The notes beneath the pieces were generated by a model, which ran no database searches, had not been told where the DNA came from, and saw nothing but the letters and a program-made list of their open reading frames with translations. Positions 1 through 7,461 of a stretch of 19,450 bases of DNA are shown in pieces. Source of the stretch: Mycobacterium sp. (GTDB lineage: Bacteria > Actinomycetota > Actinomycetes > Mycobacteriales > Mycobacteriaceae); contig JAGQTR010000163.1 in NCBI GenBank assembly GCA_020438915.1, positions 491 to 19,940 on the forward strand, written 5' to 3'. Position 1 is the first letter of the stretch, and each line of letters opens with the position of its first letter. Both the position numbers and the translations under genes were made by a program.

Positions 1-1822
1 CGAGGTGGTACTTCACGTCGCCCGAACCGTGTGCCTGTGATGGGTTCAGGTTGCCTTCGAACTCTGTGAAGATCTGCGAATACGGCTTGCCGACAATGTT
101 GGCCAGCACGTTGAGCCGGCCCCGGTGCGGCATGCCGATGACAACCTCATCGAGGCCGTGTTCGGCGGCCTGGTCGATCCCGGCATCCATCATGGGGATG
201 ACGGTCTCGGCTCCTTCGAGTGAGAACCGTTTCTGCCCAACGTATTTGGTGCCCAGGAAGGTTTCGAACGCCTCGGCCGCGTTGAGTTTGCTCAGAATGT
301 ACTTCTGCTCGGCGACCGTCGGTTTCTCGTGTTTGATCTCGACACGTTCCTGCAGCCACTTCTGCTGCTCGGGTTCGAGGATATGGGTGTACTCCACCCC
401 TACGTGGCGGCAGTACGCGTCGCGGAGCAGACCGAGCACATCGCGCAGTTTCTTGGTGGTCTGGCCACCGAAGCCGTTGACCTTGAATTCGCGGTCCAGA
501 TCCCACAGCGTCAGCCCGTGGGTGTTGACGTCGAGATCGGGGTGGCTGCGGAAGCGCGTCTTGTCCAGCCGCAGCGGGTCGATGTCGGCCATGAGGTGGC
601 CGCGGTTGCGGTAGGCCGCTATGAGCTCGATGACGCGGGCGTTCTTGTCCTCGATGGAATCCGGGTTGTCGATGCGCCAGCGCACCGGCTCGTAGGGGAT
701 TCCGAGTTCGCGGAAGATCTCGTCCCAGAACTCGTCGTCGAGCAGCAGCTGATGGATCGTGCGCAGGAAGTCGCCGGACTCGGCGCCCTGGATGATGCGG
801 TGGTCGTAGGTCGAGGTCAGCGTGATCAGCTTGCCGACACCGAGCTGGGCGATGCGCTCCTCGCTGGCGCCCTGGAACTCTGCCGGGTACTCCATGGCGC
901 CGGCACCGATGATCGCGCCCTGTCCCTGCATCAGGCGCGGCACCGAGTGCACCGTGCCGATGGTGCCGGGGTTGGTCAACGAGATTGTCACGCCGGCAAA
1001 GTCTTCGGCGGTCAGCTTGCCGTCGCGGGCTCTGCGCACGATGTCCTCGTAGGCGGCGATAAACTGACTGAACCGCATGGTTTCGCAGTTCTTGATCGCG
1101 GCCACGACAAGCTGTCGCTTGCCGTCCTTGCCCTGCAGGTCGATCGCCAGACCCAGATTCGTGTGCGCCGGCGTGACCGTGTTCGGCTTGCCGTCCACCT
1201 CGGCGAAGTGGCGGTTCATGTTCGGGAAATCCTTGACCGCCTGCACGATCGCATAACCCAGCAGATGGGTGAAGGAAACCTTGCCGCCACGGGTGCGTTT
1301 GAGGTGGTTGTTGATGACGATCCGATTGTCGATCATCGCCTTGGCCGGGATGGCGCGCACGCTGGTCGCGGTCGGCACATCAAGCGACGCGGACATGTTC
1401 CGCACCACGGCGGCGGCGGCACCGCGCAGCACCTGGGTCTCGTCGTCCTGGGCGGCCGGCTTGCTCCTGGCGGGTGCCTCAGGGGACTTGGACTCAGTTT
1501 TCGTGGGCTGACTTTTCTGGGCTTGAGGTTTCTTGTCCTGGGCCTTCTTGTCGCCGGCCTTAATGCTCGCCTTCTTGTCCGTGGCGCTCGACGCCGTTGC
1601 GGGCTTGTCGGCCTTCGCCGCAGGCGCTGGTTCAGCTTCGGTGGCTCGGCTCGCGGCGTGTTTGCCGTTGTCCTTGGGGGCCGCGTCGCTGGTGGGTTCG
1701 GGGGAGTAGTCGACGAGGAACTCGTGCCAACTGGGATCGACCGACGAGGGATCGTCGCGGAACTTGCGATACATCTCTTCGACCAACCACTCGTTCTGAC
1801 CGAATGGTGAAGGTGAACTCAC
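1..1822 (-). CDS. kgd: Multifunctional 2-oxoglutarate metabolism enzyme Kgd (5' part, runs off the left edge)
   Basis: This is the N-terminal ~607 residues of the mycobacterial SucA-like enzyme, which carries 2-oxoglutarate decarboxylase, 2-oxoglutarate dehydrogenase E1 and carboligase activity and feeds succinyl-CoA production in the TCA cycle. The start is GTG at 1822, giving MSSPSPFGQNEWLVEEMY, the family's characteristic N-terminus; a GAGG-like ribosome site lies about 11 bases upstream. Residues ~50-115 are a Lys/Ala/Pro/Ser-rich disordered linker. It is followed by an E2-type acyltransferase domain with the catalytic-type motif STYDHRIIQGA (His341). The dehydrogenase (E1) part begins around ARVIELIAAYRNRGHLMADIDPL and includes PHRGRLNVLANIVGKP before the window ends. 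As in the family, there is an E2 catalytic domain but no lipoyl domain. The C-terminal half, with most of the thiamine diphosphate site, lies outside the window. Identification is firm and matches Rv1248c in sequence and context. Confidence 0.96.
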   Translation of the reverse strand, partial: MSSPSPFGQNEWLVEEMYRKFRDDPSSVDPSWHEFLVDYSPEPTSDAAPKDNGKHAASRATEAEPAPAAKADKPATASSATDKKASIKAGDKKAQDKKPQAQKSQPTKTESKSPEAPARSKPAAQDDETQVLRGAAAAVVRNMSASLDVPTATSVRAIPAKAMIDNRIVINNHLKRTRGGKVSFTHLLGYAIVQAVKDFPNMNRHFAEVDGKPNTVTPAHTNLGLAIDLQGKDGKRQLVVAAIKNCETMRFSQFIAAYEDIVRRARDGKLTAEDFAGVTISLTNPGTIGTVHSVPRLMQGQGAIIGAGAMEYPAEFQGASEERIAQLGVGKLITLTSTYDHRIIQGAESGDFLRTIHQLLLDDEFWDEIFRELGIPYEPVRWRIDNPDSIEDKNARVIELIAAYRNRGHLMADIDPLRLDKTRFRSHPDLDVNTHGLTLWDLDREFKVNGFGGQTTKKLRDVLGLLRDAYCRHVGVEYTHILEPEQQKWLQERVEIKHEKPTVAEQKYILSKLNAAEAFETFLGTKYVGQKRFSLEGAETVIPMMDAGIDQAAEHGLDEVVIGMPHRGRLNVLANIVGKPYSQIFTEFEGNLNPSQAHGSGDVKYHL

Positions 1823-2046
1823 GGCTGCTACTCGCCTCAATTCTTCGCTTCGTGCCAGTGCCGACCAGCGGCAGCCGGCCACCCAATCCAACCCGGTGTG
1901 CGGTGAGTTGCGCATTTCCCGCCGGGTAAAGGCTAGCGCTTCTCACGCTGGCTGGACCATGCAACGTGGTTATGGCCTTCGCGGCCCGCGGCGGGGCGAT
2001 GCCGAGGGGCCGGTCCGCTGCCCGTACGCGGGCGTTCCCCCGCCGC
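1823..2046. other. Intergenic region upstream of kgd
   Basis: These 224 bases separate kgd from the upstream membrane-protein gene on the same strand, so they should hold the kgd promoter. On the minus strand a TAGCCT hexamer (plus 1930-1935) has the mycobacterial TANNNT form of a -10 element, but I see no convincing -35 at 16-19 bases. A short GC hairpin (arms GCCCG and CGGGC, loop TACG, 2019-2032) lies just after the upstream gene and could weakly terminate it; there is no T-tract. No coding potential is evident. Confidence 0.3.
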
Positions 2047-2790
2047 TCAGGAGGGCGGAGCGGGCAGCAGGTGCAGCTGCGACGGCCACCGGGCCGGAGG
2101 AGTGCCGAAGGCGGCGTGCGCGTGGCTGACGATCTTCTTGCCCATCATGCGGTTGCCCACACCGCCGACGACCGCGCCGATGCCGACGGGCAGGAGCTTT
2201 CCGAACGCGATGGCACCACGCTTGAGGGTGTAGCGCTTGACGAAGTAGCGCAGCAGCCGCGAGTTCAGTTGGGACACCGCGGGCAATGGCAGTGTCGCGG
2301 CGCCGTCGGAGAGCCACGCCCCGCTGGTCCGTCCGGGACCGATGAGATCGGCGACGGCGTGCTTGCTGTCCTCGCCGACCAACACCGCCAGGACCAGCTC
2401 GCGGCGACGCTCGCGGTGTTCGGCCGGGATGCCGTGCACCTCGGCGACGGCGAGGACGTAGACCGCAGTCGCCTCCAGGAACACCACCGTTTCACCGGCA
2501 ACCGCGGACATTGCGACCAGGGTGCCGATGCCGGGAAACGCCGCGGCCGATCCGACCGCCGCGCCGCTGGCCATCACCGCCGCCATGTAGCGCTTGTCGA
2601 GCTTGTCGATGATGTCGGCGGGCGTCGCGCCCGGGCTGTGCGCCCGCAGACGGTCGACGTAGGCCTTGACCGCTGGACCCTGGACGCGCGCGCCACGTTC
2701 GATGATCTGGGAGAGCGCCTTGGCCGCGGCGCTGGGATCGGTGTCGTTGGCCGCCGGAAATTGGCTCTTGGTACGCGATCGGGCACTCAT
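2047..2790 (-). CDS. Conserved mycobacterial membrane-associated protein (Rv1249c-like)
   Basis: The protein has 247 residues and no assigned function. The start ATG at 2790 is well supported by a strong purine ribosome site, GGAGAGG (2799-2805), eight bases upstream. The N-terminal ~65 residues are polar. A Gly/Ala-rich hydrophobic stretch follows (YMAAVMASGAAVGSAAAF through GTLVAMSAVAGETVVFLEAT, about residues 68-108), then a charged segment with EHRERRRELVLAVLVGED. A second Gly-rich hydrophobic segment near the C-terminus (KLLPVGIGAVVGGVGNRMMGKK) is followed by a basic patch. The glycine-spaced hydrophobic segments resemble EcsC-like membrane-associated proteins, but I do not assign that family firmly. 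It lies directly upstream of kgd on the same strand with a 224-base gap, the arrangement of Rv1249c-Rv1248c, and is divergent from the Bcr-type exporter. Confidence 0.85.
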   Translation of the reverse strand: MSARSRTKSQFPAANDTDPSAAAKALSQIIERGARVQGPAVKAYVDRLRAHSPGATPADIIDKLDKRYMAAVMASGAAVGSAAAFPGIGTLVAMSAVAGETVVFLEATAVYVLAVAEVHGIPAEHRERRRELVLAVLVGEDSKHAVADLIGPGRTSGAWLSDGAATLPLPAVSQLNSRLLRYFVKRYTLKRGAIAFGKLLPVGIGAVVGGVGNRMMGKKIVSHAHAAFGTPPARWPSQLHLLPAPPS

Positions 2791-2947
2791 TGGCCTGGCC
2801 TCTCCCTGGTTGAACCGCCGGCGACGGCTGCCCTCAGGTTAACCCGCGTCAAACCAACGGCGGTCGACCCCGGGTGCCCGAGCGTGATCACGGTCACGTG
2901 CAGTGAGCTGGGGAAGAAATAATTGGGAAGCGACGCTAACCAGTTGC
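2791..2947. promoter_or_regulatory. Divergent intergenic region with two short palindromes
   Basis: This 157-base gap must contain both the promoter of the membrane-protein gene (minus) and that of the Bcr-type exporter (plus). Two perfect short palindromes are visible: GGTTAACC at 2837-2844 and CGTGATCACG at 2883-2892. The latter is followed at once by another TCACG (2894-2898) within a CACGTG context. Such symmetry is compatible with a dimeric regulator, but no regulator gene lies beside it. I see no unambiguous -35/-10 pair on either strand. Confidence 0.3.
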
Positions 2948-4198
2948 ATGGCAGTATCCCTGGACGTGGACGTCAGGCGACCGAGTCAAACCCGGATGAT
3001 CCTGGTCCTCGGATTGCTCGTGGCGCTCGGCCCGCTCACCATCGACATGTATCTGCCCGCCCTGCCCAAGATCGCCGACGACCTGTCGGTGTCCTCGTCA
3101 GTGGTTCAGTTGACGCTGACCGGCACTCTGGCGGGTCTGGCGGTGGGGCAGCTGATCGTCGGTCCGCTGTCGGACTCCCTGGGGCGGCGCAAACCGGTGA
3201 TCGCCGGGATCGCGCTACACATGCTCGCCTCGCTGCTGTGCCTGTTCGCGCCCAACATCGCGGTGCTGGGCGTGGCCCGCGGCCTGCAGGGCTTCGGGGC
3301 GGCGGCGGCGATGGTGGTGGCCATCGCGGTCGTCGGCGACCTGTTCGCCGAGTCCGTGGCGGCCAAGGTGATGTCGCGACTGATGCTGGTCCTGGGCATC
3401 GCGCCGGTGCTCGCGCCCTCACTCGGGGCGGCGGTTCTGATCAATGCGTCCTGGCGCTGGATCTTCGCCGCACTTGTCGTGCTGGCGGGAGCGCTGCTGG
3501 TGATGGCGGCCGTCGCGCTGCCCGAGACGCTGCCGGAGAACCACCGTCGTCCGCTGAAGGTTCGCGGTATCGCCGCGACATACCTGGAACTGCTGCGCGA
3601 CCTGCGTTTCGTCATCCTGGTGCTCATTGCCGCGCTGAGCATGTCCGGTTTGTTCGCCTATATCGCGGGCGCCTCGTTCGTGCTGCAGGGCCGCTACGGA
3701 CTCGATCAGACCTCCTTCGCTCTGGTGTTCGGAGCCGGGGCGATCGCCTTGATCGGTTCCACCCAGTGCAACGTGGTGCTGCTGCGACGGTTCGCCCCTC
3801 GGCAGATCATGATGTGGGCGCTCGTCGCGGCGTCGGTGTCGGGAGCGGTGTTCGTCGCCCTGGCGGCCGGCCACGTCGGTGGCGTATTCGGCTTCGTGCT
3901 GCCGGTCTGGGCGATCCTCGGCGCGATGGGACTGGTGATCCCTAATGCTCCCGCGGTGGCTCTGACCCGTCACCCCGATGCCGCGGGAACCGCGGCCGCG
4001 CTGTTGGGTGCATTCCAGTTCGGGCTGGGCGCGGCCGTCGCGCCCGTCGTCGGGGTGCTCGGCAACGACGAGTTGGCGATGGCGGTCGTGATGTCCTCCG
4101 GTGTGATCATCGCGTTGGGTGCACTGGTGCTGACCGGCGCGCACCGATCTTCGAAACCGGACTCCGTCACCGCGGGACCCGTCGCCGAGGTGGTGTGA
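2948..4198 (+). CDS. Bcr/CflA-type MFS drug exporter (12 TM)
   Basis: This is a 416-residue integral membrane transporter of the major facilitator superfamily, DHA1 branch, Bcr/CflA type, expected to export small drugs or metabolites by proton antiport. The signature ALGPLTIDMYLPALPKIADD lies in TM1. The loop 2-3 motif A is GPLSDSLGRRKPVI, and LQGFGAAAAMVVA follows in TM4. The hydrophobic profile shows about 12 segments with a central charged loop (LPETLPENHRRPLKVRG). I chose ATG 2948 (MAVSLDVDVRRPSQ); a GTG at 2903 would add 15 residues unlike the family N-terminus and has no clear ribosome site. It sits upstream of a second exporter on the same strand, 135 bases apart. It is not part of the M. 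tuberculosis Rv1248c-Rv1257c block as I recall it. The substrate cannot be predicted. Confidence 0.92.
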   Translation: MAVSLDVDVRRPSQTRMILVLGLLVALGPLTIDMYLPALPKIADDLSVSSSVVQLTLTGTLAGLAVGQLIVGPLSDSLGRRKPVIAGIALHMLASLLCLFAPNIAVLGVARGLQGFGAAAAMVVAIAVVGDLFAESVAAKVMSRLMLVLGIAPVLAPSLGAAVLINASWRWIFAALVVLAGALLVMAAVALPETLPENHRRPLKVRGIAATYLELLRDLRFVILVLIAALSMSGLFAYIAGASFVLQGRYGLDQTSFALVFGAGAIALIGSTQCNVVLLRRFAPRQIMMWALVAASVSGAVFVALAAGHVGGVFGFVLPVWAILGAMGLVIPNAPAVALTRHPDAAGTAAALLGAFQFGLGAAVAPVVGVLGNDELAMAVVMSSGVIIALGALVLTGAHRSSKPDSVTAGPVAEVV

Positions 4199-4333
4199 CA
4201 GAGCGCACGGTCCGGTCGGCTTGTCCGGATACCGGCCGATCCGTAGCGTCGGGCCGTCCCCCGATTTTTCGTCTGGGTCACCTGACTCCGGTGCCCGCTG
4301 ATTGCCGCAACTCATGAGATTGCCGACCCCACC
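4199..4333 (+). promoter_or_regulatory. Candidate promoter for the EmrB/QacA-type exporter
   Basis: The 135-base gap between the two exporters contains TTGTCC (4221-4226), a 17-base spacer and TAGCGT (4244-4249). This fits a housekeeping-sigma-like -35/-10 pair (TTGACN / TANNNT). Transcription would begin near 4256, leaving a leader of about 78 bases. No hairpin with a T-tract is evident after the first exporter, so read-through is also possible. Confidence 0.35.
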
Positions 4334-6070
4334 ATGTCCGAGACCGTGACCCCGCAGCCCCAGGGCGCCAACCCGTGGCACGCGTTGTGGGCGTTGCTCA
4401 TCGGGTTCTTCATGATCTTGGTCGACGCCACGATCGTCGCCGTCGCCAACCCGGTAATTATGTCAAGCCTGGGCGCCGACTACGACGCGGTGATCTGGGT
4501 GACCAGTGCGTACTTGCTGGCCTACGCCGCACCCCTGCTGATATCCGGCCGGCTGGGGGACCGGTACGGGCCGAAGAACATCTATTTGCTCGGTCTCGCG
4601 GTGTTCACGGTGGCGTCGCTGTGGTGCGGATTGTCCGACACCATCGGAATGCTGATCGCCGCCAGGGTGCTCCAGGGCTTCGGCGCGGCATTGCTCACCC
4701 CGCAAACGCTGTCGACGATCACCCGGATCTTCCCGGCGCACCGCCGCGGGGTCGCGATGAGCGTGTGGGGTGCCACCGCGGGAGTGGCGACGCTGGTGGG
4801 GCCGTTGGCCGGTGGCGTTCTGGTGGAGCACCTGGGATGGCAGTGGATCTTCATCGTCAACGTCCCCGTCGGGGTCATCGGCTTTATGGTGGCCGTCTGG
4901 CTGGTGCCGGTGCTGCCCACCCAGAAACAGGGCTTCGACATTCCCGGCGTGCTGTTGTCGGGCGTGGGTATGTTTCTGATCGTCTTCGCTCTGCAGGAGG
5001 GCCAGGCCTACGCCTGGGCGCCGTGGATATGGGCGATGATCGCCATCGGCGTCGCGGTCATGGCCGCGTTCCTCTACTGGCAGTCGGTCAACACCGGCCA
5101 GCCGCTGATCCCGCTCACCATTTTCGGCGATCGCGACTTCTCCATGTCCAACCTGGGTGTGGCGACCATCGGTTTCGTCGCCACGGCGATGATCGTGCCG
5201 CTGATGTTCTACGCCCAGGCGGTCTGCGGGATGTCGCCCACCGAGGCGGCTTTGCTGACCGCGCCGATGGCCGTCGCGACAGGGGTGCTGGCACCGTGGG
5301 TCGGCAGGATCGTCGACCGGTCGCATCCGCGGCCGGTGGTCGGGTTCGGCTTCTCGATGATGGCGATCGGGTTGACCTGGTTGTCGATCGAGATGACGCC
5401 GACGACGCCGGTCTGGCGTTTGGTGCTACCCCTGACGGTGCTGGGGGTGGGGATGGCGTTCATCTGGTCGCCGCTGGCGGCCACTGCGACCCGGAATCTT
5501 CCGCCGCAACTCGCAGGCGCAGGGTCAGGCGTTTACAACACCACACGACAGGTGGGTTCGGCGCTCGGCAGCGCGGGAATCGCCGCGTTCATGGTCTCGC
5601 GGCTGTCGGCAGAGATGCCGGGTGCAGCCGATGCGGCCCCACAGGCCGAGGGGTCGGTCACCCAGCTGCCGGCCTTCCTGCAGGCCCCGTTCGCCGCGGC
5701 GATGTCGCAAGCCATGCTGTTGCCGGCGTTCATTGCACTGTTCGGCGTCGTCGCAGCAATACTTCTGCTCGGGTTCGGCGACCCAGGCGACCCCGGCGAC
5801 CCCGGCGATCGGAACCCCGGAACCGCCGATGGCGACCAAGACTCGGACGATGGGGAATTCTGCGACGGGGAGTTCGACGACGATGAGTACGTCGAGTACG
5901 TCGTGGACTGGGATGACCCCGAACCTCCCGCGGAGGTGGCCGCTGACCTGGAACCCCAACCGCCGGCGCAGGAATGGCGAACTATCCTCGATGAGCTGTT
6001 GGTGGATCCGCCGCATTCGGATCCTCGCGAAGAACCGGCCCGTCGCGGCAGGCACTCGCGGGTTGACTAG
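4334..6070 (+). CDS. EmrB/QacA-type (DHA2, 14 TM) MFS exporter with acidic C-terminal tail (Rv1250-like)
   Basis: This is a 578-residue proton-coupled exporter; the length matches Rv1250 (about 579 residues) in the same genomic position. TM1 carries the DHA2-type motif VDATIVAVANPVI. Motif A is SGRLGDRYGPKNIYLLG, LQGFGAALLTPQTLSTI follows, and the antiporter motif C region is GVATLVGPLAGGVLVEHLGW. About 14 hydrophobic segments run to about residue 480 (LLPAFIALFGVVAAILLLGF). The last ~95 residues form an unusual soluble tail: a GDP tripeptide repeat, then an Asp/Glu-rich stretch (DGEFDDDEYVEYVVDWDD), and finally a Pro-rich and basic end. The ATG at 4334 has no clear ribosome site. Its stop TAG interlocks with the stop of the convergent flavoprotein gene. 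A role in drug or metabolite efflux is inferred from the family only. Confidence 0.93.
   Translation: MSETVTPQPQGANPWHALWALLIGFFMILVDATIVAVANPVIMSSLGADYDAVIWVTSAYLLAYAAPLLISGRLGDRYGPKNIYLLGLAVFTVASLWCGLSDTIGMLIAARVLQGFGAALLTPQTLSTITRIFPAHRRGVAMSVWGATAGVATLVGPLAGGVLVEHLGWQWIFIVNVPVGVIGFMVAVWLVPVLPTQKQGFDIPGVLLSGVGMFLIVFALQEGQAYAWAPWIWAMIAIGVAVMAAFLYWQSVNTGQPLIPLTIFGDRDFSMSNLGVATIGFVATAMIVPLMFYAQAVCGMSPTEAALLTAPMAVATGVLAPWVGRIVDRSHPRPVVGFGFSMMAIGLTWLSIEMTPTTPVWRLVLPLTVLGVGMAFIWSPLAATATRNLPPQLAGAGSGVYNTTRQVGSALGSAGIAAFMVSRLSAEMPGAADAAPQAEGSVTQLPAFLQAPFAAAMSQAMLLPAFIALFGVVAAILLLGFGDPGDPGDPGDRNPGTADGDQDSDDGEFCDGEFDDDEYVEYVVDWDDPEPPAEVAADLEPQPPAQEWRTILDELLVDPPHSDPREEPARRGRHSRVD
5777..5812 (+). repeat. 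9-base tandem repeat encoding Gly-Asp-Pro units
   Basis: Four 9-base units stand in tandem: GGCGACCCA, GGCGACCCC, GGCGACCCC and the degenerate GGCGATCGG. They encode GDPGDPGDPGDR just after the last membrane segment of the exporter. The unit length is a multiple of three, so changes in copy number would keep the frame and only vary the length of the cytosolic tail. Confidence 0.85.
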
Positions 6071-7461
6071 CTCGCGTCCATCAGGGCGGCCAGCCGCTGA
6101 TTGGCCTTGGTCAGCTCGGCGGTCAGCGCTCCGATCGCCTTCTCCCGGACCCGCGGCCGCTCCGGTGGGAACGTGGGGAACAGCCCACGCAGCAAGTTGA
6201 GCCGGGCCGATTGCAGCCAGTCCATCAGTTCGGGGTCGGCCGCCCAGCGGATCTGGGCGCGGTTGTCGGACAGCATGATCCGTAGCCAGTCGATTGGTGC
6301 ATCCGGATGCGGGATCGGTTCACACAGGCCGTTACGGGCGTCGTCGTCTCCATAGGCGGCCTCGACGTGGGCGATGAATGCCGAACTGAACACCTGCTGA
6401 CATCCGCGCACACTCTGCAGCGTGATCCGGCTGCCGTCGAAGACCGGCACCGAGGGCGGCCGCGGCAGACCCTGCGTCGTGCAGTCCACGTACAGCGACC
6501 GTGCGGGTGCGGCGATCGTGCCGTCGCGCAATACCAGACGATCGGGCTCGGCTTCGGTGAGGTGGCCCAGCCGGACCACATCGGTGATGGAACGCAACTG
6601 TTCGAGCTCACCGACCGAGACGATGGCGCAGTGATACATCGTGGGGCGCACTTCCGGGTCCAGACGCAGCAGGTTCTGGTCGGCCTCCAGTCGGGTCAGG
6701 AGATCTTCCACCGACGTTGCCTCGGTGATCGCGGTCAGCCGCGTAGCGATCGAGCTTCGAAGCTGGCCGAGGAACAGCTGCCCCGGCTGAACGTTGGCGC
6801 GGTTGAGTAACCAGGAGTCGCGCGGCATGATCCAGCGCAGCCGTTCGGCCGGAACACCGTTGCGCAGCAGCCAGAGACAGCAGTCCATGCCGGTCTTGCC
6901 GCCACCGACGATCGTGTAGTGCGGCCTGCCGGCGGCCTTGCGGGGCAGGTCGTTGGGTGCCACCACCTCGACCCCGTCGGCGGCCGCGAACGGCGGTGGT
7001 CTCATCGACTGGACCACGGTGAGTAGGTAGGTCGCGTCCACCACCCGGCGTCGCACCCTCGCCGTGTGCCGGGTGCCATCCAGGGTGCGAAACGTGGTGT
7101 CGCCCAGATATCGCGTGGACGGGAAATAGGTCAGCCGGCCGGTGGGCAGCAGCCGATGACGCATGACCTGGTCGTAGTAGGCGCAGACTTCGTGGCCGGT
7201 AGCCAACTCGAAGAATCCCTTGTTCCACCCGGCGGCATCGATGGAGTCCTCGTTGCCCAGTGCGTAGGAGTTCACGCCGTAGTACGCCGAGGGCTGATGC
7301 AGCCGAACGAAAGGGTACACCGCGTTCCAATGACCGCCGGGTTGGTGATTCTCGTCGACCAACACGACGGTCGCGTCGGTCTCGGCCAGCAGCGTGTCGA
7401 CGAACGCCATGCCCATGGCGCCCGCCCCCACGACCAGGTAGTCAGCGTCGATGTCGGTCAC
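6067..7461 (-). CDS. FAD/NAD(P)-dependent oxidoreductase with two Rossmann motifs
   Basis: The protein has 464 residues. The N-terminal dinucleotide-binding motif is YLVVGAGAMGMAF (GxGxxG at 12-17), followed by the acidic strand end VVLVDENHQPGGHW, typical of FAD binding. A second glycine motif, TIVGGGKTGMDCCLWLL, near residue 185 should bind NAD(P)H, giving the two-domain layout of flavin monooxygenase-like and pyridine nucleotide oxidoreductases. I do not see a clear Baeyer-Villiger fingerprint, so the substrate is unknown. The start is GTG at 7461, overlapping the TGA of the upstream nuclease-helicase gene as GTGA, which suggests translational coupling. Its own TAG stop shares bases with the stop of the convergent exporter. 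It is extra to the Rv1250-Rv1251c neighbourhood of M. tuberculosis as I recall it. Confidence 0.88.
   Translation of the reverse strand: MTDIDADYLVVGAGAMGMAFVDTLLAETDATVVLVDENHQPGGHWNAVYPFVRLHQPSAYYGVNSYALGNEDSIDAAGWNKGFFELATGHEVCAYYDQVMRHRLLPTGRLTYFPSTRYLGDTTFRTLDGTRHTARVRRRVVDATYLLTVVQSMRPPPFAAADGVEVVAPNDLPRKAAGRPHYTIVGGGKTGMDCCLWLLRNGVPAERLRWIMPRDSWLLNRANVQPGQLFLGQLRSSIATRLTAITEATSVEDLLTRLEADQNLLRLDPEVRPTMYHCAIVSVGELEQLRSITDVVRLGHLTEAEPDRLVLRDGTIAAPARSLYVDCTTQGLPRPPSVPVFDGSRITLQSVRGCQQVFSSAFIAHVEAAYGDDDARNGLCEPIPHPDAPIDWLRIMLSDNRAQIRWAADPELMDWLQSARLNLLRGLFPTFPPERPRVREKAIGALTAELTKANQRLAALMDAS

Noticed and set aside
329..1810. 493-codon open frame on the plus strand
   Set aside because: It is antisense to kgd and shows the repetitive Val/Asp/Gly/Arg composition of a complementary-strand shadow.
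2019..2032. GC hairpin after the Rv1249c-like gene as an intrinsic terminator
   Set aside because: The stem is only five base pairs and there is no T-tract. It is noted in the intergenic entry but not called a terminator.
2043..2063. Inverted repeat CCGCTC / GAGCGG over the stop codon of the Rv1249c-like gene
   Set aside because: The stem is six base pairs with a nine-base loop in very GC-rich sequence, as expected by chance, and no T-tract follows.
2903..2947. Upstream GTG start for the Bcr-type exporter
   Set aside because: The 15 added residues are unlike the family N-terminus and no ribosome site precedes them, so ATG 2948 is preferred.
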